Origin: Pelagibacterium sediminicola | GTDB taxonomy: Bacteria; Pseudomonadota; Alphaproteobacteria; Rhizobiales; Devosiaceae | Assembly: GCF_003390885.1 (NCBI RefSeq) | Contig: NZ_QMEL01000001.1 | Location: 596,888 to 660,887, forward strand | Direction: 5' to 3' | Length of the DNA: 64,000 nt | Part shown: in pieces, positions 35,694 through 45,029 of the stretch | Numbering within the stretch: position 1 is the first letter of the stretch | Layout of the letters: every line of letters starts with the position of its first letter | The notes under the pieces: model-generated | The model's input: only the letters and a program-made list of their open reading frames with translations | Told to the model about the DNA's origin: nothing | The model's database searches: none | Made by a program: the position numbers and the translations under genes

Positions 35694-36318
35694 TTTTCAT
35701 CTCGCTGGAAAGGTGGGCCGAAAGGGCCCTTGTGATCTGTTCCACCACCATTTCGTGGGGCACGTCGCTGGAGGTGACGGTGATGTCGGCGAGCGCGTAG
35801 GTGGGGTAGCGCGCCTCGATCAGCCTTTGCAGCGTCCCGCGCGGATCGGGGGTATGGAGCAGGGGACGGTTGGAGCGTTTGGAGACGCGGGCGAACAGGA
35901 TCTCGAAATCGGCCTTGAGCCAGACCGATACCGCGCTCCTGCCGATCACCTCGCGGGTTTCCGCGCTCATGAACGCGCCGCCCCCCGTGGCGATGACCCC
36001 GGGATGCTCGCGCAGGAGCCGGGCGATGACGCGGGCCTCCCCGGCGCGGAATTCATCCTCGCCGCGTGCGGCAAAGATTTCGGGGATCGACATGGCGGCG
36101 GCGGTCTCGATCTCGGCGTCGCTGTCGACGAAACCGAGCCCGAGTCGGGCGGCAAGGCGGCGGCCCACCGTGGTCTTGCCCGAGCCCATCATCCCCACGA
36201 TGACGATCGGACGCCCGGCCAGCCGCGCAACGATGTCGCTGTCCGGGAGGGAAATGGAGCTCTGGTCCGGCGCACTGGCCATGGGCGCGAAGGGGTCCTG
36301 CAGTGTTCGTTCGCGCAT
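35677..36318 (-). CDS. aroK: Shikimate kinase
   Basis: 213 aa. Walker A GMMGSGKTT and the shikimate kinase substrate motif GGGAFM, together with DSDAEIE, identify it. It phosphorylates shikimate at the 3-hydroxyl. The N-terminus (about 35 residues before VGMMG) is longer than in E. coli, as is common in alphaproteobacteria. ATG 36318 has AAGGGAAGG upstream; ATG 36282 (MASAPDQSS) is an alternative. It heads the aroK-aroB-CorC operon. Confidence 0.94.
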   Translation of the reverse strand: MRERTLQDPFAPMASAPDQSSISLPDSDIVARLAGRPIVIVGMMGSGKTTVGRRLAARLGLGFVDSDAEIETAAAMSIPEIFAARGEDEFRAGEARVIARLLREHPGVIATGGGAFMSAETREVIGRSAVSVWLKADFEILFARVSKRSNRPLLHTPDPRGTLQRLIEARYPTYALADITVTSSDVPHEMVVEQITRALSAHLSSEMKNADVR

Positions 36319-36409
36319 CAAGCCTTCCCTTGTCCGGATGTCAAGGCGCGCCTTGCGGGCAGGGGGCAAATCTGGGAAAATTGCCTATTCCCATAAATGT
36401 TGTTTGCCG

Positions 36410-36562
36410 ATGCCCACCCTTTTCCGCCTCCTGACTGTCGCTGCGATCCTGGTGGGCCTCGTCTATGGGGCGATGTATGCGCTCGTGGCCATGGTCGAGC
36501 CGCGCGAGCGCGAGGTGACGGTCAGGGTGCCGGCGCGGGTCCTGCTCTCGGGGGCCCAGTGA
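36410..36562 (+). CDS. Small single-pass membrane protein, 50 aa
   Basis: Translation gives MPTLFRLLTVAAILVGLVYG, then AMYALVAMVEPREREVTVRV and PARVLLSGAQ. Residues 5-28 form one transmembrane helix, followed by a charged segment outside or inside the cell. A small protein of this kind, with VEPxxREMTVRIP-like ending, occurs upstream of xerD in relatives as I remember them. Its stop TGA overlaps the GTG of xerD (4-bp overlap), which argues that it is translated. No clear ribosome site is seen. Function unknown. Confidence 0.65.
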   Translation: MPTLFRLLTVAAILVGLVYGAMYALVAMVEPREREVTVRVPARVLLSGAQ

Positions 36563-37461
36563 GCGGGCGGGACGGGCATCTGCTCGAAGCGTTTCTCGAA
36601 ATGATGAGCGCCGAACGCGGGGCGGCGGCCAATACCATTGCGGCCTATGGGCGCGACCTCGCCGATTACCTGGGGTTTCTCGCGCGCAAGAAAATGCGTG
36701 TTGCAGAGGCGGGAAAGGACGAGGTTGCCGCCTATATCGGGGGGCTCCAGGCCGAGGGGCTGGCGGCAAGCTCGGTCGCGCGGCGGCTGAGCGCGGTGCG
36801 GCAATTTCACCGGTTTCTCGTTGCCGATGCCATCAAGGGGGACGACCCCACGCGCATCCTTGCGACCCCAAAGGCCCGGCGCGGCCTGCCAAAAGTGATG
36901 AGCGTCGATGAGGTCGACCGGCTTTTGGCGCTGGCCGACAAGGAGGCGGCGAGCGGAGAGGAAAAGGCGGTCCGGCTCTATGTGCTGGTCGAATTGCTCT
37001 ATGCCACCGGCTTGCGGGTGTCCGAACTGGTGGCGCTCGAACGCAAGGCGGTGACCGGGGATGCGGGGTATCTCACCATATCCGGCAAGGGCGGCAGGGA
37101 ACGCGTGGTGCCGCTCAACGACCGGGCACGCGATGCGGTGAGGAAATGGGCGAAGGAAACCGGAAAGCAGAAATACCTTTTTCCGGCCAAGGGCGCCCAG
37201 GGCCATTTGAGCCGGCAGGTCTTTGCCCGCGACCTCAAGGAGCTGGCGGGGCGGGCGGGCCTTTCGTCCGACAAGGTTTCCCCGCACGTCCTGCGCCATG
37301 CCTTTGCCAGCCATCTGCTCCAGAACGGGGCCGACCTGCGGGTCGTGCAGATGCTGCTGGGCCATTCCGACATCTCGACGACGCAGATCTATACCCATGT
37401 GCTCGACGAGCATCTGCGCGCGCTATTGGAAACCAGCCATCCCTTGAGCGAGGGTCCTTGA
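36559..37461 (+). CDS. xerD: Site-specific tyrosine recombinase XerD
   Basis: 300 aa from GTG 36559. The N-terminal SAM-like core-binding domain (LEAFLEMMSAERGAAANTIAAYGRDL) precedes the catalytic domain with Arg in ATGLRVSEL, KGGRERVVPL, HVLRHAFASHLL, LGHSDISTTQIYTHV and the nucleophile Tyr278. With XerC it resolves chromosome dimers at dif. Translationally coupled to the 50-aa gene upstream. No dif site is seen in this window. Confidence 0.95.
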   Translation: MSGRDGHLLEAFLEMMSAERGAAANTIAAYGRDLADYLGFLARKKMRVAEAGKDEVAAYIGGLQAEGLAASSVARRLSAVRQFHRFLVADAIKGDDPTRILATPKARRGLPKVMSVDEVDRLLALADKEAASGEEKAVRLYVLVELLYATGLRVSELVALERKAVTGDAGYLTISGKGGRERVVPLNDRARDAVRKWAKETGKQKYLFPAKGAQGHLSRQVFARDLKELAGRAGLSSDKVSPHVLRHAFASHLLQNGADLRVVQMLLGHSDISTTQIYTHVLDEHLRALLETSHPLSEGP

Positions 37462-37575
37462 CATCGGAGCGGGCAATCGACACTTTCGCGCCACTTTGAG
37501 ACCATAGCGCAAAGCCGCCCGGCCCTTGGCAGGGTATGCTGAACATGAGAAGGTTGCCCAAAACGGGCGGAGTGA

Positions 37576-38535
37576 ATGCAGTCATATCTCGACTTTGAAA
37601 AGCCGGTTGCCGAGCTTGAGGGCAAGATCGCCGAGCTCAAATCCCTCGCCCAGACCGACGAGGCCGTTTCCATCGGCGACGAGGTGGTCCGGCTCCAGCA
37701 GCGCGCCGAAGAGGCGCTGCGCGACGTCTATAAAAGGCTTTCGCCCTGGCAGAAGACGCAGGTCGCGCGCCACCCGCAGCGCCCGCATTTTTCCAACTAT
37801 ATCCGCGCGCTGGTCAGCGAGTGGACACCGCTGGCGGGCGACCGCAAATTTGCCGAGGACCCCGCGATCCAGGCCGGGTTCGGGCGTATCGACGGGGTGC
37901 CCGTCGCCATTATGGGCCAGGAAAAGGGCAACGATACCGAAAGCCGGCTGAAACACAATTTCGGCATGGCGCGGCCCGAGGGCTACCGCAAGGCGGTGCG
38001 CATCATGGAGATGGCCGACCGGTTCGGACTGCCGGTGATCTCGTTCGTCGATACCGCCGGGGCCTATCCGGGGATCGGGGCCGAGGAGCGGGGCCAGGCC
38101 GAGGCGATCGCGCGCTCGACGGAAAAGTGCCTCGAAATCGGAGTGCCCAACCTCGCCGTCATCATCGGGGAAGGCGGCTCGGGCGGGGCGATCGCCATTG
38201 CGACGGCCAACCGGGTTCTGATGCTCGAGCACGCCGTCTATTCGGTGATCTCGCCAGAGGCGGGCGCCTCGATCCTGTTCAGGGACGCAGGCCGCGCCCA
38301 GGACATGGCGGCGGCCCAAAAGATTACCGCGCAGGACCTTCTGGCGCTCGGGGTGATCGACGGGATCATCGAGGAGCCCGTGGGCGGCGCGCACCGGCAC
38401 CCCGAAAAGGTCATCGCCGACACGCGGGCCGCGATCAAAACCTTCCTTGCCGATTTCGACGATGGCCGCGGCCCGCTGGAAATCCGCGAGCACCGGCGCG
38501 AGAAATTCCTTGCCATCGGGTCCAGCCTCACCTGA
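37576..38535 (+). CDS. accA: Acetyl-CoA carboxylase carboxyltransferase subunit alpha
   Basis: 319 aa, the normal length. It has the biotin-carboxyl-carrier interaction N-terminus ([19 protein letters not shown]), [17 protein letters not shown], and the crotonase-like oxyanion region [33 protein letters not shown] and IGEGGSGGA. With AccD it transfers carboxyl from biotin to acetyl-CoA to form malonyl-CoA. It follows xerD after 114 bp. Confidence 0.97.
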   Translation: MQSYLDFEKPVAELEGKIAELKSLAQTDEAVSIGDEVVRLQQRAEEALRDVYKRLSPWQKTQVARHPQRPHFSNYIRALVSEWTPLAGDRKFAEDPAIQAGFGRIDGVPVAIMGQEKGNDTESRLKHNFGMARPEGYRKAVRIMEMADRFGLPVISFVDTAGAYPGIGAEERGQAEAIARSTEKCLEIGVPNLAVIIGEGGSGGAIAIATANRVLMLEHAVYSVISPEAGASILFRDAGRAQDMAAAQKITAQDLLALGVIDGIIEEPVGGAHRHPEKVIADTRAAIKTFLADFDDGRGPLEIREHRREKFLAIGSSLT

Positions 38536-38668
38536 AAGTGAGTGGGATTTTGCGCAAATTGCGCGAAATGTGATCGGCGGGGTGTAAAAGTCTTACCGGG
38601 CGTTAACCCTCCTGGGGGTAAGCGGATACGAAGCGTGTTTGTATCCAGCGTATAGGGCTAGGGCATAG

Positions 38669-39679
38669 ATGATCGGCAAGCTGTGGGGCCTTGTGGCCAG
38701 CCTATTGGTGGTCGTGACGTTGGCGGCATGCTCTCCGCTCGAGGGCGATGGGCGCCATCTCGTGCCGCTGTCGGGCGCGGCCAAATCGCGGCTGGCCATG
38801 ATGGGCTCGACGCCGGAAGCGGCGATGATGGTGCGGATCTTCAAGGAAGAAGATACGCTCGAGGTCTGGAAGCAGCGGCGCGACGGGTCCTATGCGCTCT
38901 TTCAATCCTACGACATCTGCACCTGGTCGGGCGAATTGGGTCCCAAGATGCGCGAAGGCGACCGGCAGGCTCCCGAAGGCTTTTATACGATCACCCCGGC
39001 GCTGCTGAATCCCAATTCGAGCTATTACCTCGCCTTCAATCTGGGCTTCCCCAACAAATACGACCGCACCTATGGGCGCACCGGCAGCCATCTGATGGTG
39101 CACGGGGCGTGTTCGTCGGCGGGGTGCTATGCCATGGAAGACGACCAGATCGCGGAAATCTACGCGCTGGCGCGCGAAAGCTTCAAGGGCGGGAACCGGT
39201 CTTTCGAGGTGCAGATCTTTCCCTTCCGCATGACGCCGCAGAACCTCGCCAAACATCAGTCGAGCCCCCATCTCGAGTTCTGGAAGAACATCAAGGAAGG
39301 CCACGACTATTTCGAGGTGGCCAATCATCCCCCGAGCTGGGACGTGTGCAACGGGCGTTACGTGTTCAACCAGCCCACCGCCGCCAATGCGGCGGGCTCG
39401 ATGGCGGGGGCGTGTCCGGCGGTGAGCGCCGATCCCACCATCGTTTCGGCGTTCCTTGCAAAGCAGGATGCGGACGCAACGGCGCTTTCCACCGAGATCA
39501 CCCGGCTGGCAAACGCCGAACAGGCGCGGGTGGCCGCCGCCGAGCAGCGCGAGCGCGCCGCCGTTGAAGCTGCCGAACGCGGCCGGGCGATCAACGAGGC
39601 GGTCGACGGGTTCTTCAACGCCCTCTTTTCTCCCTTCGGCGGCGGCACGCAAACGGCAGAGGCCGAGCCGGGCACCTAG
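38669..39679 (+). CDS. YafK-family L,D-transpeptidase, lipoprotein
   Basis: 336 aa. A lipobox LAAC puts the lipidated cysteine at residue 21. The YkuD domain shows YDICTWSGELGPKMREGDRQAPEGFY and the catalytic motif HGACSSAGC with His145 and nucleophile Cys153. The sequence is of the YafK/DpaA group, which in E. coli cleaves Braun lipoprotein from peptidoglycan. After the domain comes an Ala/Glu-rich helical segment (about 260-310). It should be anchored in the outer membrane or inner membrane facing the periplasm. Confidence 0.9.
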   Translation: MIGKLWGLVASLLVVVTLAACSPLEGDGRHLVPLSGAAKSRLAMMGSTPEAAMMVRIFKEEDTLEVWKQRRDGSYALFQSYDICTWSGELGPKMREGDRQAPEGFYTITPALLNPNSSYYLAFNLGFPNKYDRTYGRTGSHLMVHGACSSAGCYAMEDDQIAEIYALARESFKGGNRSFEVQIFPFRMTPQNLAKHQSSPHLEFWKNIKEGHDYFEVANHPPSWDVCNGRYVFNQPTAANAAGSMAGACPAVSADPTIVSAFLAKQDADATALSTEITRLANAEQARVAAAEQRERAAVEAAERGRAINEAVDGFFNALFSPFGGGTQTAEAEPGT

Positions 39680-39737
39680 ATCATTTCAGGTCTTGATGGA
39701 AACGGCCTGCCACGGCGGTTGGGGTTGAATCGCGCCG

Positions 39738-39882
39738 GATTCCAGGAACGAGTCCCGGAAATGACATCGGTGATTTTGGCCGATACCTGCCCCGTTCCCG
39801 CTTGTCCCCCCTGGATTCATTGCCGGGGTCCGGACCGAACCCGCCGCAATCGCGGGAACTTCGACGTTTCCGTCAAACACTG
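39738..39882. repeat. Family D dispersed repeat (copy D2)
   Basis: gattccaggaacgagtcccg...ttggccgatacctgccccgt...gccgcaatcgcgggaacttc. It matches D1 at 33170-33300 with scattered changes. It lies between convergent ldt and DUF1178 genes. The other part of this 210-bp gap is empty. Confidence 0.6.
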
Positions 39883-39889
39883 ATCTGCT

Positions 39890-40312
39890 CTAATTCTGCT
39901 CGTCGGGCAGGTTGGGCAGCGGCATGAAGGTAATGCCCTCTTCGGCGAGACCGGCGACCTCGTCCCCGGTCGCCTCACCGTAGATGCCGCGCGCTTCGGC
40001 TTCCTCGTAATGGATCTTGCGCGCTTCCTCGGCGAATTTGTCGCCCACGTAATCGGCATTCGCCGTCATCTGGTGCTTGATCTCGCGCATCGCGGCGATG
40101 AATTTGGCGTGCTCGGGGTGGCCGGTCGAAAGCGAGACGGTTTCCTTTTTCGTTGCAACGGCAGGCGCCATCAGCGCCTTTTCAATTTTTTGCGAATTGC
40201 ACACGGGGCAGGTCAGAATCCCGCGCGCCGACTGTTCGTCGAACGCCTCGGCGTTCCTGAACCATGCGTCGAACCGGTGCCCGGCCTCGCAATTGAGCGT
40301 ATACTGGATCAC
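39890..40312 (-). CDS. DUF1178 family protein
   Basis: 140 aa from GTG 40312. The N-terminus MIQYTLNCEAGHRFDAWFRN with Cys9 and the later CPVCNSQKIEKALMAP form a zinc-ribbon-like pair of cysteines characteristic of DUF1178. The C-terminus is acidic (EATGDEVAGLAEEGITFMPLP). Function unknown. It is the last gene of the unit comF-grxC-nitrilase-DUF1178. Confidence 0.82.
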   Translation of the reverse strand: MIQYTLNCEAGHRFDAWFRNAEAFDEQSARGILTCPVCNSQKIEKALMAPAVATKKETVSLSTGHPEHAKFIAAMREIKHQMTANADYVGDKFAEEARKIHYEEAEARGIYGEATGDEVAGLAEEGITFMPLPNLPDEQN

Positions 40313-40325
40313 GTGTCTTCAATCC

Positions 40326-41159
40326 CTATAAAGTCTCGAGCGTGAAATCCCGCCCGTTCGACAGGGCGGGCACCCTTTGCCGCGCCACGTCCACCGCGTC
40401 AAGGTCAAGGTCGGCGAAGATGAGCTTTTCGGCATCGTCTTCCGCCGAGGCGATCACCTCGCCCCAGGGCGCGACCACCAGCGAATGACCATAGGTCGCC
40501 CGCCCATTCTCGTGGGCGCCCCCTTGCGCCGCGGCAAGGATGAAGCATCCCGTTTCGATGGCTCGTGCCCGCAGGAGCACGTTCCAATGGGCCGCGCCCG
40601 TCGGAACCGTAAAGGCCGCAGGGACAGCGATCACCTGCGCCCCGCCCTGCGCCAGCGTCCGGTAAAGGGATGCAAACCGCATGTCGTAGCAGATCGAAAA
40701 ACCCAGCCGGAAATCGCCCGTATCGGCAACGACCGCCCGTTCGCCGTCCCGGTAGGTCGCGCTTTCGCGGTAAGCGTTAAGCCCGGGAATGTCAGCATCG
40801 AACAGATGTATCTTGTCGTATGTCGCCCTGATCGCGCCATCGGGCGCGAACAGCACCGAGCGGTTGGCGAATTTTTGGTCATCGAGCGCGATGGCGAGCG
40901 AGCCGACATGCAACCACAGCCCCGCTGCCCGTGCAATTCGGGAAAGCCGGGCAATATCGGCATTGCCCTCCCAGCCCCCGGTACGCTCACGAAGCATATC
41001 GCGGCTCTCGGCGAAACAGACGCTCATCTCCGGTGTCAGCACATAGCTTGCGCCACCGGCCCGGGCATCGAGCGCCATTTTCTCGATCGTATCGAGGCTA
41101 TGCGCAGGCTCGATCCCCGTGCGCATCTGCGCGAGGGCGACCCGAACGGAAACGCTCAT
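40326..41159 (-). CDS. Nitrilase-superfamily amidase (Nit1/deaminated-glutathione-amidase type)
   Basis: 277 aa. The catalytic triad is Glu44 (TPEMSVCF), Lys116 (TYDKIHLFD) and Cys157 (FSICYDMRF). This Nit subfamily hydrolyses deaminated glutathione or related omega-amides. The neighbour grxC overlaps by 4 bp (ATGA), consistent with thiol metabolism. Start MSVSVRVALAQM is typical. Confidence 0.9.
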   Translation of the reverse strand: MSVSVRVALAQMRTGIEPAHSLDTIEKMALDARAGGASYVLTPEMSVCFAESRDMLRERTGGWEGNADIARLSRIARAAGLWLHVGSLAIALDDQKFANRSVLFAPDGAIRATYDKIHLFDADIPGLNAYRESATYRDGERAVVADTGDFRLGFSICYDMRFASLYRTLAQGGAQVIAVPAAFTVPTGAAHWNVLLRARAIETGCFILAAAQGGAHENGRATYGHSLVVAPWGEVIASAEDDAEKLIFADLDLDAVDVARQRVPALSNGRDFTLETL

Positions 41160-41416
41160 GCCTCTTGGCCCAGCAGGGGATCGAGCTTGCCCCGCCGGTC
41201 GAGCGCCGCCATGTCGTCATACCCCCCGATATGGGTCGCGCCGACAAAGATCTGCGGCACCGTGCGGCGGCCATGCGCGCGCTGCACCATCGCGGCGCGC
41301 AATTCAGGTTCCAGAACGCTGATTTCTTCGTACGGTACGCCCTTTTCGTCCAGCAGCGCCTTGGCCGCGTGGCAGTAGGGGCAGGTGGGCGTCGTATAGA
41401 TCTCGACCTTTGGCAT
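41156..41416 (-). CDS. grxC: Glutaredoxin 3
   Basis: 86 aa with redox motif CPYC at residues 12-15 and the glutathione-binding TVPQIFVGATHIGGYDD. It is a dithiol glutaredoxin that reduces disulfides with glutathione. Its stop overlaps the nitrilase start. comF lies just upstream. Confidence 0.95.
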   Translation of the reverse strand: MPKVEIYTTPTCPYCHAAKALLDEKGVPYEEISVLEPELRAAMVQRAHGRRTVPQIFVGATHIGGYDDMAALDRRGKLDPLLGQEA

Positions 41417-41447
41417 GGGGGTAAAAAAGGCTCCGGTTACAAACTAG

Positions 41448-42242
41448 CTATACTGTCATATCGGCATCGAACACAACGCGGGCAAAGGTCATCACATCGA
41501 TGGCGCCGGCGCCCTTGCGCCTGAGCATCCGTGCAATGGCCTCGACCGTTGCGCCGGTGGTCAGCACATCGTCGACGAGGACGACCCGCCGACCGGCCAG
41601 CCGGCGTTCGGCGCCGGGCCTGAGCCGGAACGCGCCATCGACATTGCCGGCCCGTTGCCGGGCGGTGAGCCCGACCTGCTGGCGTGTGGGGCGATGCCTT
41701 TCGATCATGTCGGTGTCGAGTGGCAGGTTTGCAACCCTGCCCAGCGCCCGCGCCAGTTCCCCCGCCTGGTTGTAGCGCCGCGAAAACTGCCGCCGCCGGT
41801 GCAGCGGCACCGGCACGAGTACCGCGCCCTCGCCCAGTATCTGATGACCCGCACCCGCCATCATCCGCGCGCAGAACAGCGCCAGTTCGGGCCGGTCGCC
41901 ATATTTGAGCTTGGCAATGATGGCCCGCGCCACCTCGTTATAGGTCACCGCCGAGCGCGCCCGGTCAAAGGCGGGCGGAACGGCGATCGCCTTGGGCGAA
42001 ACCGCGCCCGCGCCCATATCGGTCTCGAACGGCAATCCCAGAATCGGGCAGAGCGGTGCGCTGATCGGCACGAGCTTTCCCCAGCAGGTCGGGCACAGCC
42101 CGTCCGGCGTCCCCACCGCGCGGGCGCAGGCAAGACAGACGGGCGGGAAGAGCCCATCGAGCACGAGGCGGCCCAACCCGCGCGCGCCTTCGAGGGCCCT
42201 CCGGCCAATCGGTGTTTTGACAAGCCCGGCTTCGCTCTCCAT
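41448..42242 (-). CDS. comF: ComF family protein (phosphoribosyltransferase fold)
   Basis: 264 aa. An N-terminal zinc knuckle, PPVCLACARAVGTPDGLCPTCWGK (four cysteines), is followed by YNEVARAIIAKLKYGDRP, VPVPLHRRRQFSRRYNQAGELA, and the PRPP loop VVLVDDVLTTGAT. ComF proteins take part in DNA uptake or processing, but are widespread in non-competent bacteria. ATG 42242 is chosen over upstream starts since it leaves 43 bp to the divergent methyltransferase. Confidence 0.9.
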   Translation of the reverse strand: MESEAGLVKTPIGRRALEGARGLGRLVLDGLFPPVCLACARAVGTPDGLCPTCWGKLVPISAPLCPILGLPFETDMGAGAVSPKAIAVPPAFDRARSAVTYNEVARAIIAKLKYGDRPELALFCARMMAGAGHQILGEGAVLVPVPLHRRRQFSRRYNQAGELARALGRVANLPLDTDMIERHRPTRQQVGLTARQRAGNVDGAFRLRPGAERRLAGRRVVLVDDVLTTGATVEAIARMLRRKGAGAIDVMTFARVVFDADMTV

Positions 42243-42285
42243 AAGGGCACAGCCTAACCCGCAACCCGCTGCCGGACCAGCCTCG

Positions 42286-43125
42286 ATGGCACCCACCATT
42301 TTCGACCGCCCCCTCCTCGCCCGCCGGCTCACCCGGCGCGCATCCGCCGATGACTGGGTCACCCGTCATGTGCTCGATGAATTCCACGAGCGCCTGAGTC
42401 TCATCACTCGCGATGTCGAAAAGGCCGCCATCCTCGGCCCCGACGCCACGCTGCTGCCGGATCGGGGCGCGACGGCCAATGGGAGGTTCACATTCGAGAC
42501 ATTCGCAACCCTTGCCGGGCCCGAAACGGTCGACGCCGAAAACCTCGAGCTTCCCGCCAGCGACTACCAGCTCATCGCCTCGGTCCTCGACCTTCAGGCG
42601 GTCAACAACGTTCCCTCATATCTCGAAGCGCTCCGCCGCCATCTTGCACCCGACGGGCTGATGATGGCTGCCGCCATCGGGGGCCGCTCGCTGACTGAAT
42701 TGCGCGATGCCTGGCTTGCGGCGGACGTGGAAATGAGCGGCGGGGTCGTGCCGCGCGTTGCCCCCATGATCGATGTGCGCGACGCGGGGAACCTTCTCCA
42801 GCGCGCCGGGTTCGGCCTGCCGGTCACCGATGTCGATACCCATGACGTGCTCTATGCCGACCCGCTCGCCCTGATGAACGACCTCCACAAGCTGGGCGCC
42901 ACCAACCCCTTGGCCGCCCGCGACCCGCGCCTTACCTCGCCTCGCCGCCTGATGCGCGCAGCAGAGATTTACGCCGAAAAATTCTCCGCTCCCGATGGCC
43001 GCGCCCGCGCCACCCTCGAAATCCTCTGGCTCTCGGGCTGGGCGCCTCACGAAAGCCAGCAAAAGCCGCTGCAACCCGGTTCGGCCAAGGCGAGTCTGAA
43101 GGATGTGCTGGGGGGCAGGGGATAG
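42286..43125 (+). CDS. NDUFAF5-like SAM methyltransferase
   Basis: 279 aa starting MAPTIFDRPLLARRLTRRAS. The order IFDR, then SAM fold with LASVLDLQAVNNVPSYLEALRRHLAPDGLMMAAAIGG and a C-terminal DPRLTSPRRLMRAAEIYAEKF corresponds to the BioC/NDUFAF5 group. The eukaryotic NDUFAF5 modifies an arginine of respiratory complex I; bacterial function is unproven. The glycine-rich SAM motif I is weak here (ILGPDATLL). It is divergent from comF. Confidence 0.75.
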   Translation: MAPTIFDRPLLARRLTRRASADDWVTRHVLDEFHERLSLITRDVEKAAILGPDATLLPDRGATANGRFTFETFATLAGPETVDAENLELPASDYQLIASVLDLQAVNNVPSYLEALRRHLAPDGLMMAAAIGGRSLTELRDAWLAADVEMSGGVVPRVAPMIDVRDAGNLLQRAGFGLPVTDVDTHDVLYADPLALMNDLHKLGATNPLAARDPRLTSPRRLMRAAEIYAEKFSAPDGRARATLEILWLSGWAPHESQQKPLQPGSAKASLKDVLGGRG

Positions 43126-43163
43126 TCTCCGGCACTCCTTATGGGTAATCGTTTGTGGCCCCA

Positions 43164-43190
43164 TCGTGGCCATCTCTGGTTCTGTTAGGC
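43164..43190. repeat. Solo end of the foldback element
   Basis: tcgtggccatctctggttct followed by gttaggc matches 26 of 27 bases with the right terminal arm of the element at 61151-61454 (positions 61403-61429). Only one arm is present; the inner hairpins and the other arm are absent. Confidence 0.6.
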
Positions 43191-43206
43191 GCCCTAAATC
43201 CATCCC

Positions 43207-43250
43207 AAACACAATGTCACCCCGGTATTCATTACCGGGGTCCAGAGCGG
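43207..43250. repeat. Family E palindromic repeat, copy 2
   Basis: acacaatgtcaccccggtat followed by tcattaccggggtccagagcgg. Hairpin ccccggtattcattaccggg. It matches the reverse complement of 6433-6466. It lies between convergent methyltransferase and mutT genes. Confidence 0.55.
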
Positions 43251-43297
43251 TCTCCACCGCAAGCTCCAGATCAATCTTTTCAACGGATAAACTTTCC

Positions 43298-43696
43298 TCA
43301 AAGCAGATCGCACAATGGCGCGATCAGCGGCTCGTCGGCGGGCGGCATCGGGTACTCGCGCAATTTCTGCGGCCGCACCCATTTGAGCGCGGTGTGCTCA
43401 TGGCTCACGGGCGTGCCCTGCCATTTCCGGCACACATAAAGCGGCATCAGGAGGTGGAAATCCTCGTAGGCATGGCTGGCAAAGGTCAGCGGCGCAAGAC
43501 ACGCCTCTTTCGTTTCGACGCCAAGCTCCTCGGACAGTTCGCGGATCAGCGCGGCTTCCGGCGTCTCGCCCGGATCGACCTTGCCGCCGGGAAATTCCCA
43601 CAGCCCGGCAAGCTGCTTGCCCTCGGGGCGCTGGGCGATCAGGACGCGCCGGTCGGTGTCGACCAGCGCACAGGCGACGACGAGGACGATCTTCAC
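43298..43696 (-). CDS. mutT: Nudix hydrolase, MutT-like (8-oxo-dGTP diphosphatase)
   Basis: 132 aa. The Nudix box [20 protein letters not shown], continuing LGV, is complete. [17 protein letters not shown] is typical of MutT. It removes oxidised nucleotides such as 8-oxo-dGTP from the pool. Its ATG overlaps the argJ stop by 4 bp, so it is the last gene of ppiC-argJ-mutT, a conserved order in Hyphomicrobiales. Confidence 0.92.
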   Translation of the reverse strand: MKIVLVVACALVDTDRRVLIAQRPEGKQLAGLWEFPGGKVDPGETPEAALIRELSEELGVETKEACLAPLTFASHAYEDFHLLMPLYVCRKWQGTPVSHEHTALKWVRPQKLREYPMPPADEPLIAPLCDLL

Positions 43697-44925
43697 GAGC
43701 GATAGCTTCCGTTGATGTCGATATAGCCATGGGTGAGATCGCAGGTATAGACCGTGGCCTTGCCGCCCCCCAGCCCGATATCGGCGGTGATCTCAAGTTC
43801 CTCGCCCTTCATGTAGGCGCTGGCGGCGTTCTCGGAATAGTCGGGTGCCCGCTCGCCCTGCCGCGCCACGACGATGTCGCCGAAGGCGATCTGCAACAGG
43901 TCGCGGTCGGCGGGCTCGCCCGCCTTGCCCACCGCCATCACGATCCGCCCCCAGTTCGCGTCCTCCCCCGCGATCGCGGTCTTGACCAGGGGGGAATCGG
44001 CGACCGCCCGGGCGATGCGTCCGGCGCTCTCGTCGCTCACCGCGCCGGTGACGTTGACGGTGACGAACTTGGTCGCCCCTTCCCCGTCCCGCACCACCTG
44101 CATGGCAAGATCGAAAAGCACCGCCTGAAGCACGTCCCCGAAGATTTCGGCGCGCGGGTCATCGAGCGAGGTTATGGGCGCGATGTCTGCCTTGCCCGTG
44201 GCAAAAGCGAGCAGCGTATCGGAGGTCGAGGTGTCGCTATCGACCGTGATGGCGTTAAAGCTCGTTTGGGTATGGCGCGCCAGGAGCGCCTGCAGGACCG
44301 GGGCGGCGATGGGCAGGTCGGTAAAGACGAAACTGAGCATCGTCGCCATGTCGGGCGCGATCATCCCCGAGCCCTTGGCGATCCCCGCGATGGTTATATC
44401 CACGCCGTCGATCGCCACCGTTTTCCCCGCGAGCTTGGGAAACGTATCGGTGGTCATGATCGCCTTTGCAGGCTCCATCCACGGTGCATCGGCCAACTCC
44501 CCCGCGAGCTTATCGAGCACGCCCTCGAACTTTCCCGCATCCAGCGGCTCCCCGATCACCCCGGTCGAGGCAAGGAACACCTCGTTTTCCGCGCAGCCCA
44601 CGGCCCGCGCCGCGATTTCGGCGGTCAGGCGCACGGCTTCTCGGCCTCTGGTTCCCGTAAAGGCGTTGGCATTGCCCGAATTGACCACCAGCGCCCGCGC
44701 CTCGCCGCCTGGAAGATTGGCGCGGCACCAGTCGACCGCCGCCGAAGGGCAAAGCGAACGCGTCAGGACGCCCGCTACCGCCGTACCGGCATCGAACACG
44801 GCCAGCAGCACGTCTGTGCGCCCCTTGTAGCGTATCCCCGCCTCGGCGGTCGCAAAGCGAACACCTGGGACGGGGGCAAGGTCGGGAAAGGATCTGGGCG
44901 CGAGGGGGGAGACCGGATGGGCCAT
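43693..44925 (-). CDS. argJ: Bifunctional glutamate N-acetyltransferase/amino-acid acetyltransferase
   Basis: 410 aa. The self-cleavage site is Ala194-Thr195 in [14 protein letters not shown]; Thr195 becomes the nucleophile of the beta chain. It moves acetyl from N-acetylornithine to glutamate, recycling it in arginine synthesis. GEDANWGRI and the C-terminal DINGSYRS are typical. Overlaps mutT; ppiC is upstream with 104 bp between. Confidence 0.96.
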   Translation of the reverse strand: MAHPVSPLAPRSFPDLAPVPGVRFATAEAGIRYKGRTDVLLAVFDAGTAVAGVLTRSLCPSAAVDWCRANLPGGEARALVVNSGNANAFTGTRGREAVRLTAEIAARAVGCAENEVFLASTGVIGEPLDAGKFEGVLDKLAGELADAPWMEPAKAIMTTDTFPKLAGKTVAIDGVDITIAGIAKGSGMIAPDMATMLSFVFTDLPIAAPVLQALLARHTQTSFNAITVDSDTSTSDTLLAFATGKADIAPITSLDDPRAEIFGDVLQAVLFDLAMQVVRDGEGATKFVTVNVTGAVSDESAGRIARAVADSPLVKTAIAGEDANWGRIVMAVGKAGEPADRDLLQIAFGDIVVARQGERAPDYSENAASAYMKGEELEITADIGLGGGKATVYTCDLTHGYIDINGSYRS

Positions 44926-45029
44926 TTTTGTTGCTTTCGGAAAGCCTTCAACTGGCGTCCGATGTGCCTCAAACCGGGAACCGGCGCAAGGGGGACCGCC
45001 CCTTGCGCCAAATTGCTCAAGGCAGGGGC

